From assembly GCA_022747635.1 (NCBI GenBank), contig JAKTNV010000010.1:43954027-44018026 (forward strand): a DNA stretch of 64,000 nt. Direction: 5' to 3'. Source of the DNA: Hetaerina americana. Taxonomy: Eukaryota > Arthropoda > Insecta > Odonata > Calopterygidae. A program made the position numbers and the translations under genes. This document shows, in pieces, positions 54,180 to 64,000 of this stretch (positions within the stretch are counted from its first letter, which is position 1; every line of letters starts with the position of its first letter). The notes beneath the pieces are model-generated. The model saw only the letters and a list, made by a program, of their open reading frames with translations. It was not told where the DNA came from and did no database searches.

Positions 54180-54370
54180 TAGGAGCCACCGCTAGAGTGT
54201 TTGGTAAGGGTTGATTACACACCAGACTATCCTTGATCCAAAACACCTTTCCCTCCTAGAGCGGTCGAACAAACGTTATTTTCTTCTGATCCCTTACCGG
54301 TCGAGGGAATAATGACATCTTAAATCTATCTGTTCTGCACTAAATCTCGCAAATTTAATTTACATACACT
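54180..54370 (-). mobile_element. CR1-B 3' end fragment
   Basis: Reverse complement gives AGTGCAGAACAGATAGATTT, TCGACCGGTAAGGGATCAGA, CGACCGCTCTAGGAGGGAAA and the hairpin AAACACTCTAGCGGTGGCTC. Same subfamily as 10600-10870. Confidence 0.75.
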
Positions 54371-55885
54371 ATAATCACACACTAGCCAACAATCATATAC
54401 TACTATGGTACATCTACTCCAATTATTTCCTTGGAAACAACTATCTGATATAAAACACCTAAGCCATCGATAATAAATCTAAAATAACATTCGTGGAGTG
54501 ATTCCACAATTATTATTTTTTTCGTCCGAGATTACTAACTATCTAGGGTAGCATATCCAAAAAAAGTTGCAAATTTCTTTTATTTCACACTTTTCAAAAC
54601 TATTGGGACACTAAAAAAATAGAATGAATGGGAAAAGGGCACCGTGATTCCCTCCCAAAAGACTCATTATCAATATCGCAGAATCGCCACCCAACGGTCA
54701 ACACCCTACGTCCGAGTGAGTGTTGCGCCATCGCGCGCTCGTCACCCTCAAGCCGTGCGCGAAACAAATATGTATGATCGACCCCATCTGCTCGCGGCGG
54801 TGGCAGGCCGTCCGCCTGTCGGCCGTTCTACTCCATGCTTTGCGGAAGTATTATCTTCGTATATCTGTCCCGTTCGCGTTTATTGCGTAAATTTTCGGGC
54901 ACCTTCCGTGCGACAACGCATTTCCCCCTCCTCCTACCGCCTCGCATCATATCGGACTCTCCTCTTCCATATCCCTCCCTCCCTGCCGACTTCCCCCCGC
55001 CCACTCGGATGTGGCGCAACCCGTGGGGAGCTCCCGTTACATCGACGAGGGATATGCGGATGTATTGTCCGCGATTATTTGTTTCACGTCCATTCCGAAT
55101 GACATCGTCCTGTTCCCTTCCTCGCTTGAATTCTTTAAAAAAAAAGATTCAATAGGAAGCCGAGGAAGGCTGTGGCGGTTTCCATAGAAATCCGTGCGTA
55201 CGTTTTCATACCTGCGACGCCATATTTCAATGGATTTCTGTGGAGCGCACGGAGTTTTTCCAGCCGATTGCTCGTTATTGGATCTGTGCGAGGGTATTTC
55301 TGCATCCCCCGTGCTCCAATACCCAAATGGAAATCTTCTCGGATTACCGGGAGGATTCTTTGGAATTTTGCATTGGTTTCTAAGGATATTGCGACATTTT
55401 TCAGTGGATGTCCATGCAATTCCAGAGGAGGGCCAAGTAGGGGTACCCACTGCTTTGGAGAGGCGTTCCTCGAATCATGTGCCCGGATACCATGTAATCT
55501 GTAGTATATCGTGTGTCTTCATGTTAATTGCAATTATTCCAACATACCGCTCTCCAACATAACGGCGTCGATTAAACCGGATATTCGGCAGGTCTTATTT
55601 CCTCATGCTGTTGCCATAAGAAATGCCGGGAACAAAGTTACCCGGTCACAAATAAGTCTTTAATCCTTCCCCCAAGGAATGCGTTAGGTCTGGAGGTTGG
55701 TAAAAAAAACTAATTCGCAGAATCACTGAAAAGAGTGCAGTAAACATCCTGGATCCGTTCCAATCATGTCCGGCTCATTTGTTCGTACTTCGTTAGGGGT
55801 GGAAATGCAACCCAATTGTATGTACACATATGTATAATTTCTCGGTAAGGTGAATTTTATTACATTTATTCTGCCCGAATAAAGT
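54371..55885. other. Unassigned; GC-rich island at 54690-55110
   Basis: Overlapping frames on both strands in 54640-55560, none recognisable. An imperfect dyad TCCATAGAAATCC / GGATTTCTGTGGA lies at about 55180-55245. Confidence 0.3.
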
Positions 55886-55889
55886 AGAA

Positions 55890-56266
<377 letters not shown>

Positions 56267-56932
56267 CGCTCTCTGAAGATACTTTTGCGTGCTATTTAGT
56301 GGCAAATTTAAGTTGTACTCTGCATGTGAAAGCGATTTTTGATGTACCAAAAAAAGTTTGCATCGGCTTTAGAGCGGCTATCTTATAACGCGATCCTCTG
56401 GCCGGCCCCGAAACTCTGCCGTTTATATATTTCCATCGTAAAAAGTCAGCCTTAGATTTAGTTGTTGCGAGACCTCGAACATTCCAAGTCATTGATTCAT
56501 ATATTTTCATGAGGTTGACGAAATGTTGTTGGATATATAAATGGAATATGCGGTTCCCGTCCAATTGACGCAGTTATAACTACTTCCTGATCGTGACGAC
56601 GTCTTCGAACTAAACAGCCCCCAGCGAACCTTCGATTCGGGCGAGGCCAATTACGTCCCACTCGCCTCCCCGGGGACCCTCTCCTACTTCCGCTCCCGAT
56701 CAGCCACTCACCCCTCCGCACCTGCCTCCACCGCCATGGGAGTGATGCTCAATAAGATATTTTTTCAACCGTTGCGGATCCAGCGCTCGTTGGCGCAATC
56801 GGCGAGGCGACGGGCTCTGTATCCTCCTCGGCTCCTTGCCGACTGGGTTGCCAGCAAGTCCTGCAGTAAGACTTGGAGAGTCAGGCTTCACTTCGTGGAC
56901 GTTTTGTAAATCCATCAAACGAGGAAGAGAAC
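56267..56932. other. Unassigned stretch
   Basis: A GC-richer patch at 56560-56880; nothing recognised. Confidence 0.4.
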
Positions 56933-57008
56933 GTACTTTTCCACAGAATTTATTTGGTTTGGTGCAACGCGTTTCGCCACGATAATTCGCCGTTTAGCAA
57001 TCATCAGG
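56933..57008 (-). ncRNA. Penelope-type terminal motif with hammerhead core
   Basis: On the minus strand: CTGATGA, 25 nt, GAAACGCGTTG, AAATAAATTCTGTGG, AAAAGTAC. CTGATGA and GAAAC are the two invariant hammerhead core strands. The intervening 25 nt does not fold into an obvious stem II by eye, so activity is doubtful. Matches 8489-8550 block for block. Confidence 0.5.
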
Positions 57009-57844
57009 TAAATATTTTTAACAAGATGCATCACATGTGTCTTATTACAAATTTGTATCTGATGATTGTCCTGCAGTGATGGTGGCTCTTATCCGACCAG
57101 CCTAGGATCGATTCCTCGAATACCTACGGAGCGAGAAATTCGTGGTGCTGTTGGCCTTCGTTTCTCTTAAGGCGATATCAAATGACAAGCTGTCTAAACA
57201 CTCCATTCACGTACGATATGACCCACCTTGTAGACAGTTGTAACGACACCATGGTTGGTGGAACTACCACATTTCAAGTAACGAAAATTATAATGCTTCC
57301 CCCGTAGTATACGACCACATTTTCGGTATTTTCTATTGAATATTATTTTCAAAATGAGAGCATTAGCTAGGAGGAAGATATTTTCGATGCTGTCGATATT
57401 ACTTGAGGTACTAGATAGTTATAGTTTAACCGTCGCCTTCGCTTCGTTTCTTGCATGGGTTTTCTTATTTTTTATTTTAGTCTATAGTTGGCAATGAAAT
57501 GGACAGCCTATAGGACTTTTGTAATAATTGGGAGGAGTACCCCCCCCCACATCTTTCTTGGTGGGGATCGTGCCTTAACCTCGGTGGGTTTATATAGGAG
57601 GAGGTGGAGCACTATTTAATCCATTCCTAAGGACTCCGTGGAATTTATAGATGGCTCAAAATCAGCGAAATCTCCCCGCGAAAGCCTGAGAGAGTTTGAG
57701 GTCATCCGTTGATGAATATCGACTGATCGACTTTCTTTAATGTCAACCTAGAAGTTGTCATAACCTATATTTATCTCGAATCCTTTGAATAATCGAGAAT
57801 AAATAGTGTATGCATGGGTGGCCGAAAGTGCCATTCGTCGAAGT
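57009..57844. other. Unassigned stretch
   Basis: No gene recognised. A second CTGATGATTG occurs on the plus strand at 57059. Confidence 0.4.
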
Positions 57845-58270
57845 AGCAAGTTAGTTTTAGTAAGTTAGTTAGCTCTCCTTGTGGGGGACCCTCCCGCTAC
57901 CTGCAGCGTTGGGTGACATACCCTACCTGTGTCCTTGGGCAGGAGACCGTTGTATGTTGCATGCCCATGTGGTAGTGGAATTGCGCCTTACTGGTTTCCG
58001 TATTCTAGCGTTCACGTTATTGGATTAATTTCATACTGCATCCCAAGGTGCCATTATTTGTGATAGGTATATGATAGCATTTGTATTTGCATGCGTGTCG
58101 AATGATAGGATTTTTACATGAATAAATACGCCACGGTGGGTATAGTGTTGCATGTATGTGTTGATTTGGCATGTGGTTTTGTTCCTTTTTACGGGTGGTG
58201 ACCTGACACCCCCCCCCCCCGCCACACGTCCTCGCGGAGGCTTGTGGGGTATTAATGTAGATGTAGATGT
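57845..58270 (+). mobile_element. CR1 3' UTR copy, diverged
   Basis: CTCCTTGTGGGGGACC..CCGCTACCTGCAGCGTTGGG, TTGCATGCCCATGTGGTAGTG, GCATCCCAAGGTGCC, TTTTTACGGGTGGTGACC, a C-rich hairpin with GCCACACGTCCTCGCGGAGGC, and a TAATGTAGATGTAGATG tail. The longest of the diverged 3' UTR copies. Confidence 0.85.
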
Positions 58271-59088
58271 TAGTTTTTAGGTTTATCGACAACTGAGGTC
58301 ATTTGCACCTTACTTTGTCTATGCTATGAACAAAGTGGCTCTGGGTGGCGGTTCACCGGAGTTGGCATTATTTTTCTTAAGTTTTCATTGTTTTTTCTTT
58401 AAGTTTCCCTTTTCGGAAAGCTTCTTGCTTCAAGGAAGTCGGGTCGATTTTGAACGCGAAAGGTATTGAACGCGCTGAGATTTGTCAAGAAACTTATAAG
58501 AACGGGTGGGTCTAAAATTGAGATCTGTTTGTTCATGTATCCCTCTTATCTGTGCCATGGTCGTGGATAGTATCAGGGGGAAAAAAGAAATCCTTGGTTT
58601 CATCGATTTGACGGTCTGACTCCCTATTTATTCCGACGTGCGTCCGGTCAGCTTGATGCTATGCGGGCTGGAATCATTTCCACCATGCCGCGAGTAAACT
58701 CATGCAGTTGACGTCCACGTAATTGTCTTGATCGTGCTTTGCGTGCTCGGACCTTCAGGGATTCACCTGCCCCAGGCTGAGCAGTAAATATGTGGCTAAT
58801 TGCGTTTATCCATTCCAGTTTCACAAGACTAAGACAGCTTGTCTATATATTTCAACTTTCAATTCAGTTCGATTCAGCTTCTTTTTCAGGCATGGATATG
58901 TATTTCTGGTTGAATTTTCGATGTGCGGTTTAAACCACGAGAAATATCAGTTTTCGGACACTTTTTTGAAACTTTGAAATGGAACTTAGCTATTTGCACG
59001 GCCTAGAAACTTGTCGCAATGGCGAAAATATAAAAAAGTACATTAAAGGATATTATGATTTGAATGGGGAGAAAGATGGCAAAATGAA
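58271..59088. other. Unassigned stretch
   Basis: Nothing recognised. Confidence 0.4.
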
Positions 59089-59310
59089 ATGGATGGAAAT
59101 AAAAGCAAAAGATTAAGTACTCGGCATAGTGGGTATTGGAGGAAATCAATGTGGATGGACAGCGTTTTGCTTTGTGATAAAATGTTGACCAAGCTGATGG
59201 TAGGGGAAACGTTTGGGTGGCTGTGGTGGCGGGAGGACAAGATTTGGCCTTGTGGAAGAAATAAATGCATGAAGGCATGCAAGGATGAACAATGGTTTAT
59301 TGCGATGAGG
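59089..59310 (+). mobile_element. Possible RTE thumb remnant
   Basis: VLGIVGIGGN, WMDSVLLCDKMLTKLMVGE and an INACKHACKDEQW-like end resemble the RTE C-terminal order (EEVLxxVGE, WMxxVLxGDGMLxxxxEGxxxGKR). Frames are broken and similarity is weak. Confidence 0.35.
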
Positions 59311-60954
59311 GATCTTGGTGTTTACATAGTGTTGCGTTGGGCGGGGCTCACGAGTGTAGCAGTGGATAGAACTCTGTCAATGAAAAATCTACCTTGAATG
59401 GCTTCCCTCTTCCTTACCCTTAAATTACAATTCCTCTCCCCTATCCCTTACCCTTCCCACATGGCGCTTACTACCCCCTTTGCCAATTTCTGTTTGATGG
59501 ATCCTTGGGTATTTATGTAGATATGGATGTAAGTATGCTCATCCAGTCTCCTTTTAAAGATATAATTGATGGTTGCCGACGTAACTTTGTGGATTCGATT
59601 CATATTGGAAATGAAAAAAGTAGTAACTAGTGTGATTCCACAGAAAATTTCATTTCCTTTTTAAGAAGTAAACCACCCTGGATTTTTTATTGACTAAATC
59701 TGGAAGAAATTCAGTATACCGTTTGGGAATGCTGTTTGAATTAGTTGAAAGTGCTTTGTAACTTGTTATGATTCTTTGTTTCTTTGAAAATGACGTTATT
59801 TTTGGCATCAAATCCTATTTTGATTAAATGATTTTGAATCAATATCATTTATGGTTTTTTTGAGAAACAGTAAATGCCCCATTACGCTTCTCTCAGATAA
59901 GACTGATGTTTCTCATACAAAATTAGATTCGGAGCCAGGTATAACCTGTCATCATTTTCGATTGCTAAGAAGAGTCACAAATGCCGTTTATTATTATTAT
60001 TGTTGACAACTTCACAGACTATGAATCAGTTGGATGAGTGGGGATTTTAGAATCTCACTTTCATTGAAAATCTAAAGATATCGCATCAACTCTTCTTCTC
60101 CCTCCCCCTCATCAGAAAAAATCATTTACGTAGAAAGCCACCAGTTTTTTCTCAGATTATTTCTTTTCCCTAAAGTCTTCGTATATATTTTAACCTGCAT
60201 GCCGTCGGAGGGTATGTGTCACGTGACGTTAATTAAGTCATTATAAGAAAACTGGCAATGATTAGCGTAATGTACAATTGCTATGTTTGAGAAATCCGAA
60301 TTGTTGTGCCTGATGTTCTCTGCGGCATACCTCAAGATCCTACAATTCTACCCGGGCGTTAGATTTAAAGTTATCGGCGAATTTTATTACGCCGCTTAAA
60401 ATGATTTGCTACCGGGGACCGTGGAGGGAGCTGAGTGAAATTGATCGTTAAGTCCAGTATTCTCACACATACTAACCTTCGGTAAGGACTGGAGAAACGT
60501 TATACACTTTCCATTCGTAGAGAATAATTGACTTTTGGGATCGAAATGTGTGAATGTGCTCTCGAGAAATGCCTCAGCGCCGTGGGAGAACTCTGCGGGA
60601 ACGCTTCCGCCGATCTGGTGTATGTTTTAGCCTTAAATTTCATTTTCTATTCCCAGAAACGAAAGATTAGTCGGACTAACTAACAATGTGATATGGTGTG
60701 TAATATCACAAGTGTGATGATTACGTCTACGAGACACCCTGCCGGCCACCCGTAGGGCATGCAGTGTGGCCTGACCCCACACCTCTACACCTGGAATGCA
60801 ACCCTAAAATTAGACGTTGCACAGATGCATCAGGCTAAAAGATAATTTATGTATTTGTGGAAGAACTATTTTCAAACAGTTTAACATGAACTATTGTATC
60901 TAAGGTGCAAGTACTAACCCTATACATTAAATTGGCTCTGCAACTTTTTTCCGT
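59311..60954. other. Unassigned AT-rich stretch
   Basis: Nothing recognised. 60740-60790 has a GCCGGCCACCCGTAGGGC piece vaguely like a CR1 hairpin. Confidence 0.4.
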
Positions 60955-61252
60955 ACCACATTACGGGAACGCGGGGGGTAGAGTGTTTTGTGTTGCATGT
61001 TCATGTGGTGGTGGAATTTCGCATTCTTGCCTATTGCGTCCTGGCTTGCGTGTTGTTGGATGGCTTTCGCGCTCTATCCTGGGGCGCAGTTGTTTGTTGA
61101 AGGGATATTTGCATGAGTGTGTGCGCTGCTGTGGGTGTAAATTTCCATGTTGTTGTTTTTCATGTGGTATTGTTTCTTTTTACGGTTGGTGACCTAACAC
61201 CCCCCGCCACACGCCCTTGCGGCGGCTTGCGGGGTATTATGTAGGTGTAGAT
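60955..61252 (+). mobile_element. CR1-A 3' UTR copy
   Basis: GTAGAGTGTTTTGTGTTGCA, TCATGTGGTGGTGGAATTTC, TGTCCTGGCTTGCGTGTTGT-like block, TTTGCATGAGTGTGTGCGCTG, GGTTGGTGACCTAACACCCC, intact GC hairpin, ATTATGTAGGTGTAG tail. Hairpin identical to the full-length element. Confidence 0.9.
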
Positions 61253-61684
61253 TAATATACATCCTTCGAAGGGAACTGTATGAAGGATTCGCTTTTGTGT
61301 GCTGGAGTTAAGAGACCAGCGAAGGGCGCATTGAAAACATAAAAATATCTACATTCTTCTACAATGCATCAAGTACCTTCGAAATTGTCGACGTAAAAAT
61401 TTGGTGCTCACCTTTATGTGTGAACTGAGTGTAATAAAACTTCGCCTACCGTTAAATCCGTCTCGTCTGCATATATTGTAATACGTACATCGAGAAATTT
61501 TTGCTGGCCATAATGACTCCAGGTGTCCAAAAATATGTTTTCCAATTATTTGTGTAATGAAATTATATGATCTTTGCGAAATTTGTTTAATTTTATCGCT
61601 TTTATCAATGCTTCGACCAATACCCTTGCCTACAACTTATCACCAGGCGAACAGATTGGTGGGAGAGAGTTTCTGCCTTAATGA
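61253..61684. other. Unassigned stretch
   Basis: Nothing recognised. Confidence 0.4.
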
Positions 61685-61900
61685 ACATTGATGTCATCAG
61701 ACGCATTGTAGGAAAATAAAATAAGAAAATTAAGAAAAGGTGGTATTTCACAATATAAATACCATAATGGGAATACGCGATGAGTACTAGGGGCCCATCA
61801 GAGAAATATTTTCAAGTGAGGAATGAAATCTGAATCTACGCATAAATAATGCCCCGAAACCGTGGCAAGAGTTTTTTGAAGGGGGATATTAGGACATCAG
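61685..61900 (+). mobile_element. CR1 RT scrap
   Basis: IRRIVGKxNKKIKKRWYF, WEYAMSTRGPSEKY: a decayed version of the CR1-A IRRIVGK..VKERCYHALVRPHLEYACSVWDPSEK block. An antisense hairpin scrap (GCCCCGAAACCGTGGCAAGA) follows at about 61850. Confidence 0.55.
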
Positions 61901-62164
61901 ATTTGTATGAATAAATATTCAATGATTGGTACGTAAATATAACCATATATTATACATACATGATTTAAAAGAAAGTCCCCTAATAATAGTCTAAAATAGT
62001 TGAGGAAGAGAAAGTGTAACAACGGTGTTTTTGGAGAAACTAGAATGAAAGCTAGAGAGATTTAACTTATATCTCCTCGGGAAGCAAGTAGAAAAGCGAG
62101 AGTTTAAGAAAGATGGAGGGCAATTGAGTTTATTCGTGGCACCGAGGGAATTTTTAGAGACCCA

Positions 62165-62265
62165 TCTAAATCCACACAATACCTCGCATGCTACTGCAAG
62201 GGCGTGTGGCGGGGGATTCTAAGGCACAAGCCAACCTTTTAGAATTATGTCTATACTCGTACAAT
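62165..62265 (-). mobile_element. CR1 3' terminal hairpin, antisense
   Basis: Reverse complement gives CCCCCGCCACACGCCCTTGC, AGTAGCATGCGAGGTATTGT and a remnant tail, ending just before the mariner terminus. Confidence 0.65.
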
Positions 62266-62273
62266 CACTTAAA

Positions 62274-63191
62274 TACGAGGGCGATACGAAAAGTAAGGCA
62301 CCCTATTTATTTTCATTAAAAATCAAATTTGCGTACATCGTTGGAAAATTTGAGCATTTAGATATTTTTCTACATAGTCGCATTGACGATCAATCACTTT
62401 TTGCATCCTTGTAAGCAGATTTTTAATACCGGCGTCGTACCTTTCTCCCTCCGCGTCGCGATGCCAACTGACGACTGCTTCTCCGATATAAATTCATCGC
62501 CATTTAGTGGAAGTGTACGGTGAGAAGTGTATGGACATCAAAAACGTGCAGAAGTGATGCAGGGAGTTTTTGGATGGCCGGGAAAACGTCCACGTTGAGC
62601 AGCGGTCGGGGCGGCCGAGTGTGCCGGAATCAATGGTGGCTCCAATTGACGAAATGGTGCGCAATAACCGGAGAATTACCCTTCTGGAAATAAAGGAAGG
62701 CCTTAATGAAGAGAGTGGCTACTTCTCCGTGCAGTGCCGTGCGGTGTCGGAGGTCCTTGGTTACAACAAGGTGTCTCACCAAAGGAGTGTGTTTACATCA
62801 TGCACGTCCACATGTGTCACATCAAACGACCACCCTACTCAATGACTTCGGCTGGGATATAATCGACCACCCTCCTTGCCGCCCGGACGTTGCCTCCAGC
62901 GACTATCACTTATTTCCCGCTCTCATAAAACACCTCGGAGGACCGAAATTCAAGTCAGACGAGGAAGTGCAAGAAGCTCTCGTCTGTTGGCTTCGTGACG
63001 AGGTGGGAGAAAGGTACGACGCCGGTATTAAAAAGCTGGTTACAAGGATGCAAAAAGTGATAAATCGTCAAGACAACTATGTAGAAAAATAGCTAAATGC
63101 TCAACCTTTTCAACGATGTACGCAAAGTTGAGAATAAATTTGATTTTTTATGAAAAAAATATGAGACCTTACTTTTTAAATCACCCTCGTA
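62274..63191 (+). mobile_element. Fold-back, internally deleted mariner
   Basis: TA-flanked ends TACGAGGGCGATACGAAAAG and, from the right on the minus strand, TACGAGGGTGATTTAAAAAG. The first ~212 bp (62274-62485) is an inverted copy of the last ~220 bp (62972-63191), including the end of the transposase gene, so the arms are about ten times longer than normal mariner repeats. The centre encodes the HTH second half (CREFLDGRENVHVEQRSGRPSVPESM, ITLLEIKEGLNEE, VLGYNKVSHQRSV), then a deletion to HHARPHVSHQTTTLLNDFGWDIIDHPPCRPDVASSDYHLF and the C-terminus ending YVEK. The first two catalytic Asp are lost. Non-autonomous at best. Confidence 0.9.
62570..63092 (+). pseudogene. Mariner transposase remnant, two overlapping frames
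   Basis: Frames 62570-62845 and 62706-63092 meet by a frameshift near 62800. Residual domains: linker and second HTH, then the C-terminal third of the DDE domain with only the last Asp (SSDYHLF). An in-frame stop (TGA at about 62555) replaces the Trp expected before CREF. Confidence 0.85.
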
Positions 63192-63235
63192 TAAGGTGGC
63201 TCATATAGTTACACACTAATGAATATATTTTTTAA

Positions 63236-64000
63236 GGTAATCTACCGGTTAAGGTAGGTTTTTGGATGGACACAACTACCAAACAAATATTTTATTACTC
63301 CTAAAAAAACACAAAATCCATCAACCTACTCTATATCAGGTCCCTCTTCATCTCTGAGTACTTTCTTCCTCCCTTCACCCCATCCAACATCCCTATCCTG
63401 TTCCTTCCCTTCCCTCTTTTACCCAACATTCTACCCTGTATCACAGTCTTCAACATCCCACTTCCGGTCAACACCTCCTTCATCCACTTTTTCTGCCTCC
63501 ATAGGATTGCTCCCAACAAACCCCTCTCTTCGCCCACCATACCAAGTACTTCCTCATTTGTTTTCTTCTGTGTCCATTTCACCTTCTCCATTCTTCTCCA
63601 CACCCACATTTCAAAAGCCTCCAATCTACGTCTATCCTCCTGCTTCAATGACCACGTTTCCGCACCGTACACAGCTACGCTCCATATCAAAGTTTTTACG
63701 AGTCTTTTCTTAACATCCTTACTCAGCGTCCCCGTCATCAACTCCCTCCTCCTCGTGAGAGCCTCTTTGCCTAGCGCTATTCTTCTCCTTACGCCCCTAC
63801 TACTTTGACCGTGTTGGTCCAAAACACTACCGAGATACGTAAACTATTCTACCTGCTCTAGTTTTTGCCCTCCTATTTTAATGTTAAGCTTGGCCTTTTT
63901 CTTTCTAGAAAATCGCATAACCTTTGTTTTATTAATATTGATTCTCATCCCATACCTGTCGCACTGAATTTCCAATTCACTCAGCAATGCTTGCAGCCCC
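63236..64000 (-). mobile_element. RTE-clade LINE copy, continues past the right edge
   Basis: 3' UTR 63236-63330 (TAACCGGTAGATTACC on the minus strand), then an open frame 63822-63331: LDQHGQSSRGVRRRIALGKEALTRRREL, VYGAETWSLKQEDRRRLEAFEMWVWRRMEKVKW, KTNEEVLGMVGEERGLLGAILWRQKKWMKEVL, KRGKGRNRIGMLDG. One stop (TAG at 63844-63846) separates it from the upstream frame that continues through GGQKLEQVE and the IxINKTKVMRFSRKKKAK block to the window end. It is the best-preserved RTE here and the closest relative of 921-2030. The FADD box lies beyond the edge. Confidence 0.9.

Noticed and set aside
60740..60800. CR1 terminal hairpin
   Set aside because: Only partial resemblance (GCCGGCCACCCGTAGGGC) without tail or flanking UTR blocks.

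Overview
This is animal nuclear DNA, most likely from an arthropod with a repeat-rich genome. It is eukaryotic: several LINE clades, Tc1/mariner fragments, a tRNA-derived SINE, Penelope-like debris, long microsatellites, and one recognisable host gene of the metazoan BTG/TOB family. There are no operons or ribosome-binding sites, and most long open frames are retrotransposon proteins. The species cannot be named from this window.

Layout. 1-2.4 kb: a CR1-like LINE remnant running in from the left edge, a rearranged RTE-clade LINE and a deleted mariner. 2.4-8.5 kb: AT-rich, mostly unassigned. 8.5-14.5 kb: Penelope-like fragments, CR1 pieces and one copy of a mosaic repeat (X+Z). 14.5-18.5 kb: a decayed antisense CR1 (endonuclease to reverse transcriptase). 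18.5-25.3 kb: the most host-like stretch, with a BTG1/2-type gene on the minus strand (23570-24064) and a GC-rich upstream flank. 25.5-31.2 kb: CR1 fragments, a second inverted copy of X+Z split by a CR1 insertion, and a 5'-truncated CR1 with an intact 490-aa RT frame. 31.7-39.1 kb: the centrepiece, a complete 4.95-kb CR1-like element (33736-38687) with an 11-bp target-site duplication, nested in an older CR1. 40-46 kb: RTE remnants carrying CR1 insertions, a deleted mariner, repeat Y and a 113-bp tandem array. 46-55.9 kb: two hairpin-forming inverted repeats, a SINE, CR1 3' ends and a second young CR1 copy with one 4-bp frameshift. 55.9-64 kb: a ~375-bp ATT tract, CR1 3' UTR copies, a fold-back mariner and an RTE copy running off the right edge.

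How the parts work together. The full-length CR1 has an Initiator with a DPE at exactly +28, ORF1 (coiled coil plus SGNH-esterase-like domain), ORF2 (APE endonuclease, FADD reverse transcriptase) and a 3' hairpin followed by a (GATGTA)n tail. ORF2 has no AUG before codon 193, and its frame is -1 to ORF1 across a T TTT TTA heptamer 3 nt before the ORF1 stop. I infer programmed -1 frameshifting to make an ORF1-ORF2 fusion; this is the most interesting observation. The 3' hairpin and tail recur throughout the window on several CR1 families.

Naming used here: CR1-A = the full-length family; CR1-C = the family at 28.6 and 51.2 kb; CR1-B = older decayed copies with a variant tail. X, Y and Z are repeats I could not assign to a known family.
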